Shown here: positions 56,486 to 64,000 of the stretch, piece by piece
Numbering within the stretch: the first letter of the stretch is position 1
Layout of the letters: each line of letters opens with the position of its first letter
From: JAIVJZ01 sp035645695
Lineage (GTDB): Bacteria; Acidobacteriota; Blastocatellia; Pyrinomonadales; Pyrinomonadaceae
DNA: 64,000 nt
Direction: 5' to 3'
Assembly: GCA_035645695.1 (NCBI GenBank)
Contig: DASQMC010000026.1
Coordinates: 62,001 to 126,000, forward strand
The notes under the pieces: generated by a model
Databases searched by the model: none
What the model was told of the DNA's origin: nothing
What the model saw: the letters and a program-made list of their open reading frames with translations, nothing else
Translations under genes and position numbers: made by a program

Positions 56486-57595
56486 ATGTTCGAGCAATAC
56501 ACGCTTGGCATCGAAGAAGAATTTCAGATCGTCGATCCGAAGACGCGCGAGTTGCGTTCGCACGTCTCGGAGATGCTTGAAGAAGGCAAGATGCTCCTCG
56601 GCGAGAAGATCAAACCTGAGATGATCCAGTCGATGATCGAGGTCGGCACGGGCATCTGTCACAACATACAGGAGGCGCGCACGGACATCACGAACCTGCG
56701 CGCCATAGTCTCTTCGCTCGCGCGCAAGAACAATCTCGAAGTGGTGGCCGCCTCCACCCACCCGATCTCGCAGTGGCGCGAGCAGAAGATTTACGACGAC
56801 CCGCACTACACGCTGCTCATCGAGGAATTACAGATGGTGGCGCGCTCGCTTCTCATCTTCGGCCTGCACGTCCACGTCGGCATCAAAGACCGCGAGCGTC
56901 AGATTCACATTATGAACGCCGCCCGCTATTTCCTGCCGCACGTTCTGGCGTTGACCACATCGTCGCCCTTCTGGCTCGGCATCAACACCGGGCTGAAGTC
57001 TTACCGCTCCGAAGTGTTCAAGAAGTTTCCGCGCACGGACATCCCCGATCACTTCGACTCTTACGTCTCCTTCCAGCGATACGTCAACCTCCTGCTCGAA
57101 ACGAACTGCATCACCAACCCGCGAAAAATCTGGTGGGACGTGAGGCCGCATCCCGTTTTCGAGACGCTCGAATTTCGCGTCTGCGACATCCCGACCCGCG
57201 TCGACGATACCATCGCCATCGCCGCGCTCTTTCAGGCCATCGTCGCCCGGCTCGATAAACTGATCGAGAAGAATCTCGGCTTCCGCCTGTACCGTCGCGC
57301 GTTGATTCAGGAGAACAAGTGGCGCGCGGTGCGCTGGGGCTTGCAGGGAAAGATGATCGACTTCGGCAAGCAGAAGGAGGTTCCCGTCCGCGATCTCATA
57401 CTCGAATTGCTCGAATTCGTTGACGAGGTGCTGGACGATCTCGGCTCGCGCAAGGAAGTCGAACACATCCACACCATCCTCGAACGCGGCACGTCGGCCG
57501 ACGAGCAACTACAGGTCTTCGCCGAGACCAACAGCCTCGAAGCCGTGGTGGATCGCTTGATTCAACGAACGATGGAAAACGTGCCTACTATCTGA
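56486..57595 (+). CDS. ybdK: Carboxylate-amine ligase, YbdK/GCS2 family
   Basis: A 369-residue glutamate-cysteine-ligase-type enzyme (glutamine-synthetase-like fold) that forms an amide bond between an acidic amino acid and an amine using ATP. Motifs: YTLGIEEEFQIVD at the N terminus (metal Glu), EVVAASTHPISQW, FGLHVHVGIKD with the catalytic His, and RPHPVFETLEFRVCDIPTR. Length is typical of the family. AAGGAG lies about 11 bases upstream of the ATG. A terminator hairpin follows the stop. The product is unknown; the ATP-grasp protein two genes upstream could act on the same metabolite. Confidence 0.88.
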   Translation: MFEQYTLGIEEEFQIVDPKTRELRSHVSEMLEEGKMLLGEKIKPEMIQSMIEVGTGICHNIQEARTDITNLRAIVSSLARKNNLEVVAASTHPISQWREQKIYDDPHYTLLIEELQMVARSLLIFGLHVHVGIKDRERQIHIMNAARYFLPHVLALTTSSPFWLGINTGLKSYRSEVFKKFPRTDIPDHFDSYVSFQRYVNLLLETNCITNPRKIWWDVRPHPVFETLEFRVCDIPTRVDDTIAIAALFQAIVARLDKLIEKNLGFRLYRRALIQENKWRAVRWGLQGKMIDFGKQKEVPVRDLILELLEFVDEVLDDLGSRKEVEHIHTILERGTSADEQLQVFAETNSLEAVVDRLIQRTMENVPTI

Positions 57596-57628
57596 GACTG
57601 GGGAAACAGCGCCCGGCGGCCTCTAACG

Positions 57629-57664
57629 GCGAAAGCCACCGACTCGCGGGTCGGTGGCTTTCGC
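57629..57664. terminator. Intrinsic terminator between convergent genes
   Basis: GCGAAAGCCACCGAC (57629-57643), 6-base loop, GTCGGTGGCTTTCGC (57650-57664), then ATTTTTC. A textbook intrinsic terminator for the ligase on the plus strand; symmetric enough to act for the amidotransferase too. Confidence 0.92.
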
Positions 57665-57702
57665 ATTTTTCGACGTTGATTTTTCGTCGCCGGGGCTGAG
57701 AT

Positions 57703-58632
<930 letters not shown>

Positions 58633-58665
58633 CAAATAATAATTTACCAGTTCGGGGTTTGATGT

Positions 58666-59253
58666 TCAAACGCCGCGCCTGCGTTGTTTAGTGTTCTGGT
58701 TGAATTGTGGAATAAGTGTGCCGGCTCCGGCCTCTGCGATTCCGCGGCGAGCCTCCGTTACCAGAGATGTTCGCAGGCGCGTGCGGTAAGCCCTGTTCCG
58801 CGCGCCCGCCAGATGTTCGACGAGCAACAACATGCGCTGCCAGCTTGATTCGAGTTCGTCCGCGAGCAGGGAAATACGCGAAATATCGTAAGGGACGGCC
58901 ACCTCGCTGCAACCGGCGCGGGCGAAAGTTGCCAGATAGCGTGCCGTCGCCAGATCGGGGCAGTTGATACGACGGCGGCCGATCTTCAACTCGATGCCGA
59001 GAAGCGTGTGCTGCACGCTGACTTGTTCGGGGCGCACAATAGCGGCGGCGGCGGCTTGTAATTTATGAGAGCGCGTTCGGAGGGGCAAAATCCGCTCGAC
59101 GTAGTAGCGCGGCAACCACGCCTCGCCGAGCGTCTCCTTGATCTGTGCGGCCAGCGATTCGAATGAGCCGGGCGCAAGTAGCCGCTCCGCCGTCCCGGCC
59201 TCCGGCGTTTCCGACGCGATCTTCCGCTTCCCGGTCTTCGTCGCTGACGACAT
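58666..59253 (-). CDS. Protein of unknown function upstream of the GATase
   Basis: A 195-residue, Arg/Ala-rich protein. A Lys/Arg-rich start leads into two helical blocks (AAQIKETLGEAWLPRYYVE, and later YLATFARAGCSEVAVPYDISRISLLADELESSWQRMLLLVEHL). No family is recognised and no signal peptide or membrane helix is seen. It starts 33 bases upstream of the GATase gene on the same strand, suggesting a shared transcript. The ATG follows a hairpin-containing spacer. Confidence 0.65.
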   Translation of the reverse strand: MSSATKTGKRKIASETPEAGTAERLLAPGSFESLAAQIKETLGEAWLPRYYVERILPLRTRSHKLQAAAAAIVRPEQVSVQHTLLGIELKIGRRRINCPDLATARYLATFARAGCSEVAVPYDISRISLLADELESSWQRMLLLVEHLAGARNRAYRTRLRTSLVTEARRGIAEAGAGTLIPQFNQNTKQRRRGV

Positions 59254-59291
59254 AAAAAGATGATGGTTGACGGGTGACGAGCCGGAAAAGC

Positions 59292-59364
59292 CGTAAATCG
59301 TAAATCGTGAATAGACGAAAGCGGATTCTTTCTATTCACGATTTACGATTCACGATTTACTTTC
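59292..59364. repeat. Heptamer-repeat hairpin F (CGTRAAT unit)
   Basis: Left arm of CGTAAAT, CGTAAAT, CGTGAAT then AGACGAAAG (59292-59320), short loop, complementary arm 59328-59364. It lies between the nuoN stop and the unknown gene, both on the minus strand. Its loop, reverse-complemented, matches that of element E. Confidence 0.88.
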
Positions 59365-59379
59365 TTCTCTCGTCACACG

Positions 59380-60957
59380 TCACTCCAACTGACTGACCAC
59401 GCGTTGCGGGGAGCGGAAGGCGTCCAACACCTGACCCGGAAAAATCCCCAGATAAAAAACTCCCAGCGCCGTGATGATGATCGCCAGCGCGACGCTGATC
59501 GGCACGACGGGCGCGCTCCACGCGGTTGAGCGTTCGCGGAAGAACATCACGACGATGAGGCGCAAATAATAGTAAACCGAGATCGCCGTGTTGAGCACCC
59601 CGATGACGACAAGCCCGTAGAACCCCTGATCGAGGGCGGCGCGAAAGACCATCACCTTGCCCATGAAGCCCGCTGTGAGCGGGATGCCGAGCAGGCTCAG
59701 GAGAAAGAGCGTGAGCGCGAAAGAGAGAGCGGGGGCGGTAAATCCGATGCCGTTGTAGTCTTCGATCTCGGTGCGACGGTCGCCGCTGCGCGCGATGAGC
59801 GTGACGACGGCGAACGCGCCGAGGTTCATCACGGCGTAGGCCAGAAGGTAGAAGGCGACGGCGGCGATGGCATCCGATTGCAGCTGTTCGTCCGCGGCCA
59901 TGCCCGCCGCGACGAAGCCGACGAGCGCGTAGCCCGCGTGCGCGATGGACGAATAAGCGAGCATGCGCTTGACGTTATTTTGCACGAGCGCGGCGAGGTT
60001 GCCGACTGTCATTGTCAGAATGGCGAGCAACCAGAGGGCATTGACCCACGCTGAGTGAAGTTGCGAGGCGTTCGTCGTGGCGGCGATGAAGGGGAAGCCG
60101 AAGATGAAAACGCGCATGAAGGCCGCGAAACCGGAAGCCTTCGGCCCGGCGGCCATGAAGGCCGTAACGGGCGTCGGCGCGCCCTCGTACACGTCCGGCG
60201 TCCAGATGTGAAACGGGGCGGTCGCGATCTTGAAGCCGAACCCGACGAGCATCAGCGCCGCGCCACCGTAGAGCAGGGCGGGGTAAGCCAGCGCGTTTTC
60301 CGCGCCGACGCGCAAGGCGAGTTCTTTGATGTTAGTCGTGCCCGCGCCTCCGTTTGCCAGCGAAGTGCCGCCGTAGACGAGCGCGATGCCGTAGAGCAGG
60401 AACGCCGACGAGAACGAGCCGAGGATGAAATACTTCATCGAGGATTCGTTGGATCGCAGGTCGGTGCGGCGGAACCCGGCCATCACGTAGGTGGCGATTG
60501 AGAGCAGTTCGAGACCGAGGAAGATGATCACGAGGTCGCCGCCGGAAGCCATCAACATCATGCCGACCGTGGCGAACAGCAGCAGCGAATGAAATTCGCC
60601 CGCGGGTAGATTCTCCCACTCTACCCAGATCATCGAAATCAGCACGGTGAGCGCCGAGACGATGAGGAAGACGAGCGTGAAGGAGAGCCGCATCCGGTCG
60701 AGCACGATCATGCCGTTGAAGGCTTCGCGCACGCTCGTTTGATCGTCCCACAAGTTGACGCAGACGGCGGCGGCTGCTGCGAGTCCGACGAGCGAGATCG
60801 CCCCCGTCACCCAGCGCTGATTCGTCCGGCGCGTGAAGGCATCGACGAGCATGACGAGCACGCCCGCGACGGCGACTATCATCTCCGGCAGGATGAGCGT
60901 GAAATTGATGTCAGGCGACGCGGCCTGAGCGGTTTGAAAGGCAAGACACAGGTTCAT
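59380..60957 (-). CDS. nuoN: NADH-quinone oxidoreductase subunit N
   Basis: A 525-residue antiporter-like membrane subunit of complex I with about 14 hydrophobic helices. Characteristic segments: LILPEMIVAVAGVLVML, LGLELLSIATYVMAGF (Glu of the proton channel), FILGSFSSAFLLYG, FKIATAPFHIWTPDVYEGAPTPVTAF and NNVKRMLAYSSIAHAGY with the conserved lysine. It is the last gene of the minus-strand L-M-(TlpA)-N run. ATG at 60957. Confidence 0.95.
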   Translation of the reverse strand: MNLCLAFQTAQAASPDINFTLILPEMIVAVAGVLVMLVDAFTRRTNQRWVTGAISLVGLAAAAAVCVNLWDDQTSVREAFNGMIVLDRMRLSFTLVFLIVSALTVLISMIWVEWENLPAGEFHSLLLFATVGMMLMASGGDLVIIFLGLELLSIATYVMAGFRRTDLRSNESSMKYFILGSFSSAFLLYGIALVYGGTSLANGGAGTTNIKELALRVGAENALAYPALLYGGAALMLVGFGFKIATAPFHIWTPDVYEGAPTPVTAFMAAGPKASGFAAFMRVFIFGFPFIAATTNASQLHSAWVNALWLLAILTMTVGNLAALVQNNVKRMLAYSSIAHAGYALVGFVAAGMAADEQLQSDAIAAVAFYLLAYAVMNLGAFAVVTLIARSGDRRTEIEDYNGIGFTAPALSFALTLFLLSLLGIPLTAGFMGKVMVFRAALDQGFYGLVVIGVLNTAISVYYYLRLIVVMFFRERSTAWSAPVVPISVALAIIITALGVFYLGIFPGQVLDAFRSPQRVVSQLE

Positions 60958-60966
60958 CTTTTTAAC

Positions 60967-61584
60967 TCAGCGCAAACGTTCGTTACGTTGTTCGGGCGGC
61001 GACGGCTGCGAAGTTTGCCGCAGAGAGCCGCTTGCGCCCGCTTTCTCCTGCGCGCGTAATAAGGCATCGAGGCGTGCGCGAATAACCTTTTTATAATCCT
61101 CGGCCTGCGAAGTCATGCCCGTGTGTTTCGGGGCGACGAAATTTCCCTCCCGGTCGAAAAAGACAACCATCGGCAGGCGAACGCGTTCGCTGAATTGCGC
61201 GAAAGCCGTCTTCTCCGGGTCGCGCAGCACGGGAATCGTCATCTTTAGAGACTTCGCATAGTCGCGCAAAAGTTCATTGGAAGTTTGATCGTCCGATTCG
61301 ATGCTCACCCAGAGAAACTTGACCGCGCGCCCCGCATATTCCTGCTTCAACCCTTCCAACGCTTCCAGTTCCGCCGCACAGGGCTTGCACCACGTCGCGC
61401 CGAACGAGACGAGCACGACCTCGCCGCGCATCTTCGCCACGTCATAGGTCTTCCCGTCAATGCCTTTCAGCTTGATACTGAACTCATCCTTCGTCTCGGC
61501 GCGCGACCCCGCAGAGATGGGCAGCAAGCCGCAGAGCACGACGAGCAAACCGGAGAGACGTAAAATTCTAGTTAATTTCAACAT
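60967..61584 (-). CDS. TlpA-like thiol-disulphide oxidoreductase
   Basis: A 205-residue exported protein with an N-terminal signal or anchor (about 8-28) and a thioredoxin fold. VLVSFGATWCKPCAAELEAL holds the CKPC active site, and a cis-Pro lies in the RLPMVVFFDREG strand. The C-terminal tail is Ser/Pro/Arg-rich. Such proteins reduce cytochrome c apoprotein disulphides or oxidised metalloprotein thiols. Inserted between nuoM and nuoN, 9 bases before nuoN. Its relation to complex I is unknown; it could serve the cytochrome set upstream. Confidence 0.88.
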   Translation of the reverse strand: MLKLTRILRLSGLLVVLCGLLPISAGSRAETKDEFSIKLKGIDGKTYDVAKMRGEVVLVSFGATWCKPCAAELEALEGLKQEYAGRAVKFLWVSIESDDQTSNELLRDYAKSLKMTIPVLRDPEKTAFAQFSERVRLPMVVFFDREGNFVAPKHTGMTSQAEDYKKVIRARLDALLRAQEKAGASGSLRQTSQPSPPEQRNERLR

Positions 61585-61654
61585 ACTTTACTTAATCAAA
61601 ACTTCATCAGCGAATCTGCCTTGTTCAACTTTTCCATCCAACTTTTCCATTCAT

Positions 61655-61712
61655 ATTTGAGATTTCAAATTCGAAATTTCAAATTTGAAATTTCGAGATT
61701 TCAAGTTCGAGA
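61655..61712. repeat. Heptamer-repeat element I (TTTSAAA-type units)
   Basis: A self-complementary AT-rich stretch made of 7-base units (TTTCAAA, TTCGAAA, TTTCAAA, TTTGAAA and decayed versions), forming alternative hairpins. Upstream lies a short 14-bp direct duplication of CAACTTTTCCAT (about 61626-61652). It sits between nuoM and the TlpA-like gene. Confidence 0.7.
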
Positions 61713-61715
61713 TCG

Positions 61716-63281
61716 CTACCGCTCCGCGATGACGCCGCCGCCCTCGGTCGCCACAACGCGCGAGCGTACGAGTTCGACCGCGGCGCGCGAACGATTAAGG
61801 AACGGCCGCGGGTAGACGCCCATGAAGATCATCAGCGCAAGCAGCGGGAGGAGCAGACCGAGTTCGCGCCGGTTGAGGTCGGTCAGGTTCTTGTTCCGTT
61901 CGTTCGTCACGCGCCCGAAGAGCACGCGCTGCAACATCCAGAGCATGTAGACGGCCGCCCAGATGACGCCCGTCGCCGCGAGCATCGTCGCCACGCGCGC
62001 CCACGTCTGCGAAAGCGCGGGCGAAGTCCACATGCCGAGCATGATCAAAAATTCGCCGATGAAGCCGTTCAAAATCGGCAAGCCGACGGACGAGAGCGAG
62101 GCGAAGACAAAGAGCGTCGCAAACCACGGCATCGGCTTCGCCAGGCCCCCAAACTCGGAGATCATGCGCGTGTGGCGTCGTTCGTAAATCATGCCGACGA
62201 GCAGGAAGAGCGCGCCCGTCGAAACGCCGTGATTCAACATCTGGTAAAGCGATCCCTGCATACCCTGTTCCGTGAACGAGAACAGGCCGAGCACGACGAA
62301 CCCCATGTGACTGACGGACGAGTAGGCGACCAGGCGCTTCACGTCGGGCTGCACCATCGCCACGAGCGCGCCGTAGATGATGCCGATGACGGCGAGCGCG
62401 ATGAGGACGGGCGCAAAATCGCGCGAGGCGTCCGGGAAGAGCGCGAGGTTGAAGCGCATCAGGCCGTAAGTTCCCATCTTCAGGAGCACGCCCGCGAGGA
62501 TGACCGAACCGGCCGTCGGAGCTTCCGTGTGCGCGTCGGGCAGCCACGTGTGAAAAGGGAAGAGCGGCACTTTGATCGCGAAGGCGATGGCGAAGGCTAG
62601 GAAGAGCCAGAACTGCGCGTCCGCGCCGAGCACCATCTGGCTGCTGCGCAGAGACGCGAGCAGCGTCGTGTAGTCGAACGTGCCGAAGCCCGCCTGGTTT
62701 TTGTGTATGTAGTAAAGCGCGATGATACCGACGAGCATCAGCAAGCTTCCAATCGCCGTGAAGATGAAAAACTTCGCCGCCGCGTAGATCCGCCGCTCGC
62801 CGCCCCACACGCCGATCAGGAAAAACATCGGCACGAGCGACGCCTCGAAAAACAGGTAGAAGACGAGCAGGTCGAGCGAGACGAAGACGCCGATCATCGC
62901 GCTCTCCAAAAGCAGGATGAACGCATAGAAAGCGAGCGGGCGTTTCTCCACCGCGTGCCAACTCGAAACAATCGCGATGGGCACGAGCAGCGTCGTCAGG
63001 ATGACGAGCCACAGGCTGATGCCGTCCACGCCGACGTGATAACGCGCGCCGATTGCCCCGATCCACGGCAAGTTCTGCTCGAAGCGAAACGCGGCCGAGT
63101 CCGTATAGCCGCCGCCCGCGAGCAGCAACAGCGACAGGGCGAAGGTCGCCGTCGAGAACAGGAGCGCGATCCAACGCGAAGCCTTCTCGTTGCGCGGCGC
63201 GGCCATACCGTAGATGACGGCGGCGAGCGCGCCCGCGACGGGCAGCAGGATGAGGACGGTTAAGAGCGAACGCTGGAGCAT
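61716..63281 (-). CDS. nuoM: NADH-quinone oxidoreductase subunit M
   Basis: A 521-residue proton-pumping antiporter-like subunit of complex I. Recognisable segments: GVDGISLWLVILTTLL, FFEASLVPMFFLIGVWGG (Glu), FFIFTAIGSLLMLVGI, VPLFPFHTWLPDAHTEAPT, DVKRLVAYSSVSHMGF and GVYPRPFL at the C-terminal end. Starts at ATG 63281, 6 bases after the nuoL stop. Confidence 0.95.
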   Translation of the reverse strand: MLQRSLLTVLILLPVAGALAAVIYGMAAPRNEKASRWIALLFSTATFALSLLLLAGGGYTDSAAFRFEQNLPWIGAIGARYHVGVDGISLWLVILTTLLVPIAIVSSWHAVEKRPLAFYAFILLLESAMIGVFVSLDLLVFYLFFEASLVPMFFLIGVWGGERRIYAAAKFFIFTAIGSLLMLVGIIALYYIHKNQAGFGTFDYTTLLASLRSSQMVLGADAQFWLFLAFAIAFAIKVPLFPFHTWLPDAHTEAPTAGSVILAGVLLKMGTYGLMRFNLALFPDASRDFAPVLIALAVIGIIYGALVAMVQPDVKRLVAYSSVSHMGFVVLGLFSFTEQGMQGSLYQMLNHGVSTGALFLLVGMIYERRHTRMISEFGGLAKPMPWFATLFVFASLSSVGLPILNGFIGEFLIMLGMWTSPALSQTWARVATMLAATGVIWAAVYMLWMLQRVLFGRVTNERNKNLTDLNRRELGLLLPLLALMIFMGVYPRPFLNRSRAAVELVRSRVVATEGGGVIAER

Positions 63282-63287
63282 AAAATT

Positions 63288-64000
63288 TTACAGTTGCGAC
63301 AGCACGCGGCTGAAGTTGAAAACGAAATAGCCGATCACGAGCAGCGCGCCGAGCAGGATGACGGCCGCATAGCCGCGCACGAACCCGGCCTGTAGCCTGC
63401 GCGCGATTTCGCCCCCGCCGCCGACGGCGCGCGCCAGCCCGTTGACCAACCCGTCAACTACCCTCACGTCGAAAATCTTCCACAGCCCCTCGCGCGACCC
63501 CGTCTTTATCGGGTTGATGATTGCCGCGTCGTAGGCTTCGTCTACGTAATACTTGTTCTCTAACAGGCGCGGCATCACGCGCAACGGGTTCTTCCTGAAG
63601 ACCGTCCAGCCGATGCCGATTCCTGCGAGCGCGATGGCAATGGAGATGCCGCTGAAAATCCTCTCCGCGCGAACCTCGGCCGGGTCGTGCGCGTGTTCGG
63701 CGGCAGGCGCGCCGCCGTGCTCGCCCTCGCCCACCGAGGGAGGCAACGCGCCCTCGTTTCCGTGCGAGGGGGTTTGAGCGTGAGAGCCGGGCGCGGTTGC
63801 GGGCGTTGAGGCGTGATCGCCCGCGCCGCCATGCTCGCCCGCGCCGACTTCCGCGTGGCCGCCTCCGCGCTGCGGGGCGCGCTCGACGACGGGTTCGAGG
63901 GCGTGCTCGAAATAGTTGTTCATCGCGCCGCCGCTCAAAGCGTAAGGCACGCCGACGAGTCCGCCGAACGTCGAAAGGATCGCCAGCACGACGAGCGGCA
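63288..64000 (-). CDS. nuoL: NADH-quinone oxidoreductase subunit L (C-terminal part)
   Basis: The last about 237 codons; the gene enters from beyond the right edge. It starts in-window with a helix (VVLAILSTFGGLVGVPY). A Gly/His-rich loop of about 75 residues follows, with repeated GEHGG and HAHD and no hydrophobic residues, then two more helices (FSGISIAIALAGIGIGW and YAAVILLGALLVIGYFVFNF) and conserved ENKYYVDEAYDAAIINP. The long His-rich insertion is unusual for NuoL. The reading frame is intact to the edge. Confidence 0.92.
   Translation of the reverse strand, partial: PLVVLAILSTFGGLVGVPYALSGGAMNNYFEHALEPVVERAPQRGGGHAEVGAGEHGGAGDHASTPATAPGSHAQTPSHGNEGALPPSVGEGEHGGAPAAEHAHDPAEVRAERIFSGISIAIALAGIGIGWTVFRKNPLRVMPRLLENKYYVDEAYDAAIINPIKTGSREGLWKIFDVRVVDGLVNGLARAVGGGGEIARRLQAGFVRGYAAVILLGALLVIGYFVFNFSRVLSQL

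Overview
The window is GC-rich (about 60 percent by eye) chromosomal DNA from a Gram-negative bacterium. The signs are outer-membrane barrel and lipoprotein genes, many periplasmic multihaem cytochromes c with a System II (ResB/CcsA) maturation pair, and a nuoL-M-N cluster. The gene mix (NAD-dependent PreTA, Uma2, VapC-type PIN, LVIVD-propeller cytochrome, FHA and cNMP fusions) suggests an environmental lineage such as Acidobacteriota (Blastocatellia-like). That placement is inference; no rRNA or other marker gene is present. No tRNA, IS element, prophage or CRISPR array was seen.

Layout. 1-7313: housekeeping and accessory metabolism (LarA-like fragment, HAD phosphatase, exonuclease III, SDR, histidine phosphatase, NAD(P)HX dehydratase, an iodotyrosine-deiodinase-like flavoprotein, an alpha/beta hydrolase and a tiny membrane protein). 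7346-21935: a minus-strand cluster for reductive pyrimidine catabolism. It holds an NCS1 permease, PreT/PreA, dihydropyrimidinase, beta-ureidopropionase, a class-III aminotransferase and an aldehyde dehydrogenase, with a divergent acyl-CoA ligase. The cluster has been invaded by a PIN toxin-antitoxin pair lying between two copies of the preA 3' end, and by a Uma2 nuclease gene. 22367-25632: M20 amidohydrolase, DUF3309 mini-protein, ferredoxin-MBL fusion and a secreted unknown.

25856-49976: an electron-transfer island with 39 c-haem sites in five proteins. A barrel gene precedes a decahaem protein carrying a seven-repeat LVIVD-like propeller. Then come a double GlcG/HbpS-like protein, two paralogous TPR proteins flanking resB-ccsA, a nine-site cytochrome with one CX4CH, a nonahaem and a tetrahaem cytochrome, a lipoprotein, a membrane-anchored ferredoxin/FAD oxidoreductase, an FHA-heptahaem fusion, and a protein fusing two cNMP domains to four 4Fe-4S clusters and a b-type membrane domain. 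Read together they could carry electrons from cytoplasmic NAD(P)H or quinol to the periplasm and outer membrane, or back, with cNMP and FHA domains as possible controls. Direction and physiology are inferred.

50361-53838: ECF sigma, anti-sigma and a degenerate two-PDZ protease-like protein. 54019-59253: ATP-grasp, PilZ, an unknown protein, a YbdK-type carboxylate-amine ligase, and a convergent class-I glutamine amidotransferase plus an unknown. 59380-64000: nuoN, a TlpA-like thioredoxin, nuoM and the end of nuoL.

Across the whole window, nine intergenic hairpins built from tandem 7-bp units lie between co-directional genes and nowhere else. They fall into several sequence families with one shared architecture. 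With the electron-transfer island, they are the most unusual signal here.
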